From assembly GCA_964427185.1 (NCBI GenBank), contig CAYRSN010000057.1, positions 1-5,147 of the forward strand: a stretch of 5,147 nt of DNA, written 5' to 3'. How positions within the stretch are numbered: position 1 is the stretch's first letter; every line of letters starts with the position of its first letter. Below the pieces are notes generated by a model. It did not search any database and had not been told where the DNA came from. It saw only the letters and a program-made list of their open reading frames with translations. The position numbers and the translations under genes are program-made. Source of the DNA: Sulfurivirga sp964427185 (GTDB taxonomy: Bacteria; Pseudomonadota; Gammaproteobacteria; Thiomicrospirales; Thiomicrospiraceae). Below, piece after piece: positions 1 to 5,147 of the stretch.

Positions 1-3
1 AAA

Positions 4-10
4 AGGTGAT
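4..10 (+). promoter_or_regulatory. Ribosome binding site of the CysB-like regulator
   Basis: AGGTGAT is complementary to the 3' end of 16S rRNA and lies just before the ATG at 13. It supports that ATG as the true start, because an in-frame start further upstream would fall outside the window. The promoter of this gene is not in the window. Confidence 0.7.
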
Positions 11-12
11 TT

Positions 13-915
13 ATGAGATTGGGGCTGACACAGATCAAACTGCTTCTGGCATTGGATAAGCATCAGCTGAACCTGACCCGTGCGGCGGCTGAATTAAATA
101 TTGTGCAGCCGGCTGCCACGCGCCAGTTGAGACTGCTGGAGGAAACGTTGGGGATTCGTTTGTTTGAGCGGGAAGGTAAGCGTCTTAAGGCTTGGACAGC
201 CCCGGGGCGCGCTATTTTGGATCAGGCGCGGGTCATGGCCATGGCGGAAAAGAATATTCTCACGCTTGCGCAGGCCGCAAAAGCGGAAGAGGAGGAGATT
301 ACCCTGGCGACCACCCACACCCAAGCCAAATATTACCTGCCTTCCAGGTTGCGGCAGTTTCGGGAGCATTATCCTCACGTGCAGCTGCATATTGTCCAGG
401 GCGCACCCTGTGAGCTGGTAAACTGGCTGAAAAATGCTGATGCGGATCTGGCACTGTGCACGGAAGCCATTGCCGCAGCCAACTCGCTGGAACGGCGCTT
501 TTGTTACCGTTGGCACTATATACTGATTACCCCTGTGCAGCATCCTTTGTTGGAAAAGTCGGCACTGAAACTTGCCGATATTGTGCAGTATCCCGTTTTA
601 ACCTATAGTCGAGGTTTTTCCGGTGGTGCACAGATCGGGCAAGCTTTTCAGGCAGAAGGGCTGAACGTAAGGTTTGCCGTGCGGGCAGCGGATACGGATG
701 TGATTAAAACCTATGTACGAGAGGGGCTGGGCGTGGGGATTATTGCACAGCAGGGATATGATGCACAGCAGGATCAGGACTTGGGTGCCCGTTCACTGGC
801 GGCGCTGCTTCCGGAGAATGAAACCTTTGTGGCCTGGCGGAAAAGTCAGGTACTGACGCCCGCTCAGCAGGCTTTTGTAAGCTTATTGCAAACACAGGAA
901 CCAACCGATGCATGA
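13..915 (+). CDS. CysB-like LysR-family transcriptional regulator
   Basis: This is a cytoplasmic DNA-binding regulator of 300 residues. Residues 1-63 form the LysR winged helix-turn-helix (L21-TRAAAELN to the LFEREGKRL wing). Residues about 95-295 form the periplasmic-binding-protein-like effector domain. The CysB subgroup is shown by the TTHTQAKY stretch at 100-107, TEA at 150-152, the TYSRGFSGG stretch at 197-205 and DTDVIKTYVREGLGVG at 227-242. In E. coli/Klebsiella CysB the corresponding Thr and Gln residues bind sulfate; here T101, T103, Q104 and T150 are kept and S203 replaces a Thr. CysB proteins sense sulfate, thiosulfate or O/N-acetylserine and control sulfur assimilation. The protein is about 24 residues shorter than E. 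coli CysB, mostly at the C-terminus, so it may be a paralogue of the Cbl/CysB type. Its targets cannot be told from the window. It overlaps the next gene by 8 bases, which implies co-transcription. Confidence 0.88.
   Translation: MRLGLTQIKLLLALDKHQLNLTRAAAELNIVQPAATRQLRLLEETLGIRLFEREGKRLKAWTAPGRAILDQARVMAMAEKNILTLAQAAKAEEEEITLATTHTQAKYYLPSRLRQFREHYPHVQLHIVQGAPCELVNWLKNADADLALCTEAIAAANSLERRFCYRWHYILITPVQHPLLEKSALKLADIVQYPVLTYSRGFSGGAQIGQAFQAEGLNVRFAVRAADTDVIKTYVREGLGVGIIAQQGYDAQQDQDLGARSLAALLPENETFVAWRKSQVLTPAQQAFVSLLQTQEPTDA
896..899 (+). promoter_or_regulatory. Ribosome binding site of the ankyrin-like gene
   Basis: AGGA lies 8 bases before the ATG at 908, inside the end of the upstream gene. 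It fixes that start. The nearby ATGA at 912-915, a classic stop-start overlap, opens a frame that closes after three codons, so it is not the start. Confidence 0.55.
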
Positions 916-1360
916 ACTCTTGAATTTTGATCCATCCCATCGTGAGCCGATCGCCTTAATGGTCAAAACCTTGATTGATCGGCATCAGCAGCCAGCAAGG
1001 GATATCTTTATCCATGCGCTGGAAAGCCGATCAGAGCCGGAAATGAACTACTGGACGATTTTGACACTGGTAGAGACTTACGAGGTTGATCCCCAAGCCG
1101 CCATTGGACAGGATGCACAAGGTGAGGCGGTCAAGCCGTTGCATGCCGCCGTGCTGATGCAAAACCCAGGTGCACTGGCAGCGCTGCTGACACTGAAAGC
1201 CTATGAAGGCACTATGGTCGATCGCGATATCCAGCTGGCGGCACGGATGGCCAGCCAGCAGGAAGATCAGGCGCAGCTGGCGATTTTAATGAAACATGCC
1301 GAACAACAGGGGGCGCTGGAGCCTTTTATGCGTGCTTTACAAAACGTACCGGTGCAGTAG
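908..1360 (+). CDS. Uncharacterised 150-residue protein, possibly ankyrin-like
   Basis: I do not recognise a named family. The protein is acidic to neutral and appears wholly alpha-helical, with no signal peptide, no membrane segment and no cysteines. Residues about 76-94 (KPLHAAVLMQNPGALAALL) resemble the TPLH helix-turn-helix core of an ankyrin repeat. Residues about 106-130 (DRDIQLAARMASQ then QLAILMKHA) could be a second degenerate copy. If so, it would be a small protein-interaction adaptor, but this is a visual match and could be a coincidence of Ala/Leu-rich helices. The start is supported by an AGGA 8 bases upstream. Its 8-base overlap with the regulator and 9-base gap to rmuC place it in the middle of a three-gene operon. 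It could be a partner or regulator of either neighbour; the sequence does not say which. Confidence 0.75.
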   Translation: MHELLNFDPSHREPIALMVKTLIDRHQQPARDIFIHALESRSEPEMNYWTILTLVETYEVDPQAAIGQDAQGEAVKPLHAAVLMQNPGALAALLTLKAYEGTMVDRDIQLAARMASQQEDQAQLAILMKHAEQQGALEPFMRALQNVPVQ

Positions 1361-1369
1361 GGACACGCG

Positions 1370-2764
1370 ATGATTGAGCTATATGTAATTGCCGGGCTGA
1401 TTGTCGTGATGGCGGCCGTCACCGGGCTGTCTTTATGGCGCTTTGAAAAGAAACGCGCCGATCAGGCGGTGGCGGAGAACATGCGTCTGCAAAGCGAACA
1501 GGCCTCTCTGCAAGCCACACATGCTGCCTTAACGGAAAAACTCAGCACCTGTGAAGCCCAACTGGAAACAGCGCGGCAGCAGCTTACCCGGCAGGCGGAA
1601 CAGCTGGGGCAGTTTGAAGCGGTCAAAACTCAGTTGCAAGCACAACAGCAGCAGTTGCACACAGCGGAAGACAAGCTCACCCGCCTGGGGTCGGAAAACG
1701 CCGATCTTAAAGCGCGCCTTGAGGAGCAAGCCCATCAGCATGCGCAGCAGCTTGAACTGTTGAAAGAGGCAAAAAAAGAGTTGGCCGAAGCCTTTGAAAA
1801 TCTCTCCAACCGTCTGTATGAACAAAAGCAGCAGCAATTCAGCCAGCAGAGCCGCCAGCAGCTGGAAGCACTGCTCAAGCCTTATCAGCAGCAGCTGAGT
1901 CAATTTCGCAGCCGCATGGACGAGCTGCATGCGCAGCAGCAACAGAGCGTAGGCGTTTTGCAGGGCGAGCTGAAGCAGCTGAAAGCCTTGAATGAAACGC
2001 TCTCCAAAGAAGCCGAGGCGCTTACCCGTGCCTTGCGCTCGGAAAGTAAAACTCAGGGGAACTGGGGGGAGCTGGTGCTGGAACGGCTGCTGGAGGCGGC
2101 AGGCCTGCGTGAAGGCGAAGAGTTCACCCGGGAGCAAACCCTGCAAAATCGAGCCCGTCCTGATGTGATTGTCAACCTGCCTGATGGCAAGCATATCGTA
2201 GTAGATGCCAAGGTATCGCTTTCCGCTTATGCCGCCGCGCTGGAAGCAGAGGATGAACGTCAGCGCCAGGCAGAAGTTAAAGCACTGGTGGCCAGCATCA
2301 AACGTCATATTGATACCCTTGGCGAAAAACGTTATCACCAGTCCGGCGAGTTGAATGCACCGGAGTTTACCCTGATGTTTGTGCCCGTGGAAGGTGCTTA
2401 TCTGATGGCACTGGAAGCAAGTCCGGATTTGCTGGAGTATGCCTATCAGAAAGAAGTAGCACTGGTCACACCGCCGACACTGCTGGTCACACTGAAAACG
2501 GTGAGCCACCTGTGGAAGCTGGCACATCAGGATAGGCGCATGCTGTCACTGATGGAAGAGGCGGGTAAGCTCCATGATAAGTTTGTAGACTTTATAAAAG
2601 ACTTTCAGGAGATCGGCCAGCGGCTTGAGCAGGCACAGAAAGCCTGGAACAAAGCGGATAACAAACTCAGCACCGGTACAGGGAACCTGGTTCGCAGAGT
2701 AGAGAAGATCGGCCACCTGTCCGCAAGGGCGAAAAAGACCTTGCCTGAAAATCTGAGAGAATAA
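1370..2764 (+). CDS. rmuC: DNA recombination protein RmuC
   Basis: RmuC limits inversions and other rearrangements at short inverted repeats and is predicted to be a nuclease. The exact reaction is not firmly established. The 464-residue product has the family layout. Residues about 3-23 are an N-terminal hydrophobic anchor. Residues about 28-225 are a long, very Gln/Glu/Leu-rich coiled coil. From about 228 comes the RmuC domain with NWGELVLERLLEAAGL (231-246), RPDVIVNLPDGK (263-274) and VVDAKVSLSAY (278-288). D265, D279 and K281 are candidate PD-(D/E)xK-like catalytic residues. The downstream FTLMFVPVEGAY (333-344) and TPPTLLVTLKTV (367-378) blocks are also typical. Length is close to the E. 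coli protein. The start at 1370 follows the previous stop by 9 bases, with only a weak purine stretch (TAGGGA) as ribosome site, so translational coupling is likely. No terminator is seen after it. Confidence 0.95.
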   Translation: MIELYVIAGLIVVMAAVTGLSLWRFEKKRADQAVAENMRLQSEQASLQATHAALTEKLSTCEAQLETARQQLTRQAEQLGQFEAVKTQLQAQQQQLHTAEDKLTRLGSENADLKARLEEQAHQHAQQLELLKEAKKELAEAFENLSNRLYEQKQQQFSQQSRQQLEALLKPYQQQLSQFRSRMDELHAQQQQSVGVLQGELKQLKALNETLSKEAEALTRALRSESKTQGNWGELVLERLLEAAGLREGEEFTREQTLQNRARPDVIVNLPDGKHIVVDAKVSLSAYAAALEAEDERQRQAEVKALVASIKRHIDTLGEKRYHQSGELNAPEFTLMFVPVEGAYLMALEASPDLLEYAYQKEVALVTPPTLLVTLKTVSHLWKLAHQDRRMLSLMEEAGKLHDKFVDFIKDFQEIGQRLEQAQKAWNKADNKLSTGTGNLVRRVEKIGHLSARAKKTLPENLRE

Positions 2765-2792
2765 AATAGCTATCAAAATATAAATAACAATA

Positions 2793-2811
2793 AATATTGA
2801 CAATCATTAAC
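2793..2811. promoter_or_regulatory. Putative Fur box over the -35 element
   Basis: AATATTGACAATCATTAAC matches the 19-base E. coli Fur consensus GATAATGATAATCATTATC at 15 of 19 positions, with mismatches at positions 1, 5, 9 and 18. It covers the -35 hexamer, where a bound repressor would block RNA polymerase. The match is seen in the sequence; that Fur binds is inference. The spacer is AT-rich, which raises the chance of a random match. A PerR box fits less well (9 of 14 positions around the centre at 2805). Confidence 0.5.
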
Positions 2812-2824
2812 GGGGCACTATAAT
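2797..2824 (+). promoter_or_regulatory. Sigma70 promoter of the peroxiredoxin-glutaredoxin gene
   Basis: The -35 TTGACA (2797-2802) and -10 TATAAT (2819-2824) are both perfect consensus, separated by 16 bases. Transcription would begin near 2830-2832, giving an untranslated leader of about 57 bases. It separates the two redox genes from the rmuC operon. A promoter this strong would usually need a repressor, which fits the overlapping Fur-like site. Confidence 0.85.
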
Positions 2825-2875
2825 GACGCCTGAAGTTATTTAATTTATCAATCAATATTGCATCAATAATAGCCA

Positions 2876-2883
2876 AAAGGAGG
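2876..2883 (+). promoter_or_regulatory. Strong ribosome binding site of the hybrid peroxiredoxin
   Basis: AAAGGAGG is a near-perfect Shine-Dalgarno, 5 bases before the ATG at 2889. It decides the start and implies high translation. Confidence 0.85.
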
Positions 2884-2888
2884 AAGTT

Positions 2889-3632
2889 ATGGCTTTGGAA
2901 AATCGTGAAGGGCAGCGTGTACCACAGGTAACGTTTCGTGTGCGCCAGGGTAACGAATGGGTTAACGTCACCACAGACGACCTGTTCAAAGGCAAAACCG
3001 TCGTCGCTTTTGCACTGCCGGGTGCGTTTACACCCACCTGCTCTTCGTCCCATTTGCCGCGGTATAACGAACTGGCACCAATCTTCAAGCAAAATGGCGT
3101 GGATGACATTCTCTGTATCAGCGTAAACGACACTTTCGTCATGAATGCCTGGGCGAAAGACCAGGAAGCGGAAAACATCACCATGGTGCCAGATGGCAAT
3201 GGCGAGTTCTCTGAAGGCATGGGTATGCTGGTGGATAAATCCGATCTCGGTTTCGGTCTGCGCAGCTGGCGTTACTCCATGCTGGTAAAAGACGGTGTGA
3301 TCGAAAAAATGTTCATAGAGCCGGATGTACCGGGCGATCCCTTTGAAGTCTCCGATGCCGACACCATGCTGGATTATATCGCTCCGAATGCACCACGCCC
3401 GCGTGTTGCCACACTCTTCACTAAAGAAGGCTGTCCTTTCTGCGCACGGGCAAAAGCCATGCTGGAAGATGCCGGCATCTACTATGAAGAGATTCCTGTA
3501 AGTAAAGCAGGTGTCAGCTCCCGTGCATTGCGTGCCGCCACAGGCCGTGATACGGTGCCGCAAGTTTTCATTGACGGTGCGCATATCGGCGGTTCGGACG
3601 ACCTGGAAAAGTGGCTGCATACACATAAATAA
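2889..3632 (+). CDS. garA: Hybrid peroxiredoxin-glutaredoxin (thiol-dependent peroxidase)
   Basis: This cytosolic peroxidase reduces H2O2 and organic hydroperoxides using a glutathione-type thiol. The 247 residues comprise a Prx5-type peroxiredoxin domain (about 1-165), a short linker (PNAPRPR, 166-172) and a glutaredoxin domain (about 173-247). The peroxidatic motif is P44-GAF-T48-PT-C51, with SSHLPRYNELAP following and R128 in LRSWRYS as the likely catalytic arginine. The glutaredoxin site is C182-PF-C185, with the cis-proline loop TVPQVF (P224) and the thiol-binding GGSDD (234-238). C76 sits in the conserved DILCISVND strand and is not an obvious resolving cysteine, so the fused glutaredoxin probably resolves the oxidised C51. 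It is very similar to Haemophilus influenzae PGdx, as I recall that sequence. It sits directly upstream of the disulfide reductase that would recycle its thiol, the same order as in Chromatium gracile, from which the symbol is borrowed. Own promoter and strong ribosome site suggest abundant expression. Confidence 0.95.
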   Translation: MALENREGQRVPQVTFRVRQGNEWVNVTTDDLFKGKTVVAFALPGAFTPTCSSSHLPRYNELAPIFKQNGVDDILCISVNDTFVMNAWAKDQEAENITMVPDGNGEFSEGMGMLVDKSDLGFGLRSWRYSMLVKDGVIEKMFIEPDVPGDPFEVSDADTMLDYIAPNAPRPRVATLFTKEGCPFCARAKAMLEDAGIYYEEIPVSKAGVSSRALRAATGRDTVPQVFIDGAHIGGSDDLEKWLHTHK

Positions 3633-3664
3633 CCCCTGTACAGGTGGTAAAACAGCCATATTTC

Positions 3665-3697
3665 AGCCGAAATGAGCATGATTTTGAAATTTCGGCT
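3665..3697. repeat. Perfect 9-bp inverted repeat with 15-base loop
   Basis: AGCCGAAAT (3665-3673) and ATTTCGGCT (3689-3697) are exact reverse complements around a 15-base loop. No T-run follows, so it is not an intrinsic terminator. It may be an mRNA hairpin that stabilises the 3' end of the upstream message, or half of an operator. I do not recognise it as a named repeat family. Confidence 0.6.
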
Positions 3698-3707
3698 TGC
3701 CAGAAAA

Positions 3708-3721
3708 AGGGGGAGACCCCT
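3708..3721 (+). other. Small G/C hairpin with GNRA-type tetraloop
   Basis: AGGGG (3708-3712) pairs with CCCCT (3717-3721) across a GAGA tetraloop, a stable RNA fold. Its G-run could instead pair with the CCCC of the terminator just downstream, and its CCCC with the terminator's GGGG. The two hairpins are therefore potentially exclusive or stacked. The pairing is seen in the sequence; a switching role is inference. Confidence 0.5.
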
Positions 3722-3722
3722 C

Positions 3723-3751
3723 AAACGCCCCAAAACGGGGCGTTTTGTTTT
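3723..3751 (+). terminator. Rho-independent terminator between the two redox genes
   Basis: AAACGCCCC (3723-3731), a 5-base loop AAAAC and GGGGCGTTT (3737-3745) form a perfect 9-bp stem, followed by a T-rich tail ending in TGTTTT. It would end most transcripts from the peroxiredoxin promoter. Only 35 bases separate it from the reductase start codon, so it may act as a partial terminator or attenuator that sets the ratio of the two products. Confidence 0.85.
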
Positions 3752-3774
3752 AAGATGCCTTAAAAATAAAAGGT

Positions 3775-3778
3775 GGAG
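3775..3778 (+). promoter_or_regulatory. Ribosome binding site of the disulfide reductase
   Basis: GGAG within AGGTGGAGAG lies 8 bases before the ATG at 3787 and fixes the start. An A-rich stretch just upstream (3762-3771) could pair with the T-rich tail of the terminator (3743-3751) through A-T pairs and one G-U pair, which might affect access to this site. Confidence 0.65.
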
Positions 3779-3786
3779 AGATAACT

Positions 3787-5133
3787 ATGAAATACGATTA
3801 CGACTTAATCGCCATCGGCGCAGGCTCCGGAGGACTGTCCGCAGTGGAGAAAGCGGCTGAATTCGGCAAAAAGGTGGCGGTGGTAGAGGCCAAACACCTG
3901 GGCGGCACCTGTGTGAATGTCGGTTGTGTGCCTAAAAAAGTCATGTGGTTTGGCGCGCAGATTGCTGCAGCCATTGCCGATGCGCCGGATTTTGGCTTTG
4001 AGGTCACTTTGAAAGGCTTTGACTGGGCCACTCTGGTGGAAAAACGCCAGAACTATATCAAGATGATTAACGACTGGTATGCCGGTTACCTGAAAGATTT
4101 GGGTGTGGAAGTGCTGCAAGGCTGGGGTCAGCTGGTAGATACGCATACCGTAGAGGTGGACGGCAAGCGCTACACGGCGGAGACCATCGTGCTTTCACCC
4201 GGTGCGGAGCCGATTGTGCCACCAGTGCCCGGGGCAGAACTGGGGATCACTTCAGATGGTTTTTTCCAGCTGACGGAGCAGCCTAAAAATGTTGCCATTA
4301 TCGGTGCCGGCTATATTGGGGTTGAGCTGGCGGGTGTATTTCGTGCCTTAGGCACGGGGGTCACCTTGGTTGATATTGCGCCGGAGCCTACGCCTCTGTT
4401 TGATGAGATGCTTAAAGAGCAGGTGAAAACCAACCTGCAGGCTGACGGTGTGGTGTTGAAAATGCCATTTCGCGTCACCGCCTTGGAAAAGGCTGAAGAT
4501 GGTAGCCTGAGTGTGAAGGGAGAGCATGAAACCTTAAACGGTTTTGATCAGATTATCTGGGCAGTAGGACGTCGTCCGTTGACAGCCAGACTGGGGCTGG
4601 AGAATGTGGGGATTGAAACCAGCCGCGGTTATATCCCTGTGGACGAGTGGCAGCATACCGGTGTGGCCAGTATCTATGCTATTGGCGATGCAGCGGTGGG
4701 CTTTCCGCAGTTGACCCCCGTCGCCATTCGTGCAGGACGCTATCTGGCGCGTAGGCTGTATAACAATGAGCCGAACCTGAAGCTGGATCTGACCTATGTG
4801 CCCACGGTCGTATTTGCCCACCCACCTTTGGGGACGGTGGGATTGACCGAAGCGAAGGCGAGGGAGCAGTATGGCGATGCGGTAAAAGTCTATACCAGTA
4901 TTTTCACGCCGATGCGGTATGCGTTTACCCATCACCAACCTAAAACAGCCTTGAAACTGGTATGTGTAGGAGAAGAAGAAAAGGTGGTGGGGATTCATCT
5001 GGCGGGAGATGCCGTAGATGAAATGCTGCAAGGCTTTGCCGTGGCAGTGCAGATGGGCGCTACCAAAGCTGATCTGGATGCCACCATTGCCATTCATCCG
5101 ACCTCTTCGGAAGAGCTGGTGACCATGCGCTGA
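3787..5133 (+). CDS. garB: Probable NADH-dependent glutathione amide reductase (Gor family)
   Basis: This is a cytosolic FAD disulfide oxidoreductase of 448 residues (E. coli Gor has 450). The FAD fold is G11-AGSGG, the redox disulfide C42-VNVG-C47, the second FAD segment AIGDAA (D301), and the catalytic dyad H437/E442 in HPTSSEE. The nucleotide motif G173-AGYIG-178 has Gly where NADPH-dependent Gor has Ala. The 2'-phosphate-binding residues R198, K199, H200 and R204 of E. coli Gor become I197, A198, P199 and P203 here, and D196 sits at the end of the second beta strand, as in NAD enzymes. At substrate position 21 (Arg37 in human, Asn21 in E. coli) there is Glu, the residue reported to favour amidated glutathione in Chromatium gracile GAR. 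R318 (human Arg347) is kept. It would regenerate the thiol used by the upstream hybrid peroxidase. An ordinary glutathione reductase using GSSG remains possible. Family membership is certain; cofactor and substrate are inferred from residues. Confidence 0.93.
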   Translation: MKYDYDLIAIGAGSGGLSAVEKAAEFGKKVAVVEAKHLGGTCVNVGCVPKKVMWFGAQIAAAIADAPDFGFEVTLKGFDWATLVEKRQNYIKMINDWYAGYLKDLGVEVLQGWGQLVDTHTVEVDGKRYTAETIVLSPGAEPIVPPVPGAELGITSDGFFQLTEQPKNVAIIGAGYIGVELAGVFRALGTGVTLVDIAPEPTPLFDEMLKEQVKTNLQADGVVLKMPFRVTALEKAEDGSLSVKGEHETLNGFDQIIWAVGRRPLTARLGLENVGIETSRGYIPVDEWQHTGVASIYAIGDAAVGFPQLTPVAIRAGRYLARRLYNNEPNLKLDLTYVPTVVFAHPPLGTVGLTEAKAREQYGDAVKVYTSIFTPMRYAFTHHQPKTALKLVCVGEEEKVVGIHLAGDAVDEMLQGFAVAVQMGATKADLDATIAIHPTSSEELVTMR

Positions 5134-5147
5134 GCAGAACTAAAAAA

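Noticed and set aside
1560..1975. CAG/CAA-rich, repeat-like DNA
   Set aside because: This encodes the Gln-rich coiled coil of RmuC. The triplet runs are short and interrupted, and such composition is normal for this family, so it is not called as a repeat.
1529..2527. Long open frame of 332 codons on the minus strand
   Set aside because: It lies wholly antisense to the clear rmuC gene. Its product is Leu/Gln/Phe-rich as expected from reversing Gln/Glu-rich codons, with no recognisable domain and no credible start signal.
2766..2773. ATAGCTAT as a possible OxyR half-site
   Set aside because: OxyR elements need ATAG and CTAT separated by 7 bases and repeated. Here they are adjacent with no second spaced copy, so this is just an 8-bp palindrome in AT-rich DNA.
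2853..2860. CAATATTG palindrome in the untranslated leader of the peroxiredoxin gene
   Set aside because: It is only 8 bp, does not extend, and lies in AT-rich sequence where such palindromes are common.
2667..3659. Open frame of 330 codons on the minus strand
   Set aside because: It runs antisense through the end of rmuC, the promoter spacer and the whole peroxiredoxin gene. The plus strand has perfect family motifs, so this is a codon-usage shadow.
3697..3756. Possible promoter for the reductase (TTGCCA at 3697-3702, TAAGAT at 3751-3756)
   Set aside because: The two hexamers are 48 bases apart and neither has a good partner at 16-18 bases, so no promoter can be supported.
4534..5097. Open frame of 187 codons on the minus strand
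   Set aside because: It is antisense to the reductase C-terminal half and shows no domain of its own.
5134..5147. Downstream end after the reductase stop
   Set aside because: Only 14 bases remain; the final A-run is too short to say whether a terminator or a further gene follows.

Overview
The window looks like chromosomal DNA from a gammaproteobacterium. The CysB-type regulator, RmuC and Haemophilus-like peroxiredoxin-glutaredoxin fusion all point that way. The fusion followed by a glutathione-reductase-like enzyme with NADH-type and amide-type residues matches the glutathione amide locus described in the purple sulfur bacterium Chromatium gracile, so a sulfur-oxidising or Chromatium-related lineage is a reasonable guess. 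Genus cannot be fixed from the sequence. All five genes are on the plus strand. I see no tRNA, rRNA, CRISPR array, insertion sequence or other mobile element.

Left block (1-2764): three tightly packed genes that read as one operon, whose promoter lies left of the window. They are a CysB-like LysR regulator, a 150-residue protein of unknown function with a weak ankyrin-like stretch (overlapping the regulator by 8 bases), and rmuC, 9 bases further on. No terminator is visible after rmuC.

Middle spacer (2765-2888): AT-rich, with a perfect-consensus sigma70 promoter (TTGACA, 16 bases, TATAAT). A 15-of-19 match to the Fur consensus covers its -35 box. A strong Shine-Dalgarno follows.

Right block (2889-5133): a 247-residue peroxiredoxin-glutaredoxin hybrid, a 154-base spacer dense in hairpins including a strong intrinsic terminator, and a 448-residue flavoprotein disulfide reductase. 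Together these would form a peroxide-removal cycle. The reductase keeps a low-molecular-weight thiol reduced, the thiol reduces the glutaredoxin domain, and that domain recycles the peroxidatic cysteine.

The main discovery is in the reductase. By gapless alignment from memory to E. coli Gor, it has lost the basic residues that bind the NADPH 2'-phosphate and carries NAD-type residues instead. It also has Glu at position 21, the substrate-specificity position that is Glu in C. gracile glutathione amide reductase. It is therefore better called a probable NADH-dependent glutathione amide reductase (garB) than an ordinary gor. The spacer between the two redox genes holds a terminator but no clear promoter for the reductase, so its expression may depend on controlled read-through.
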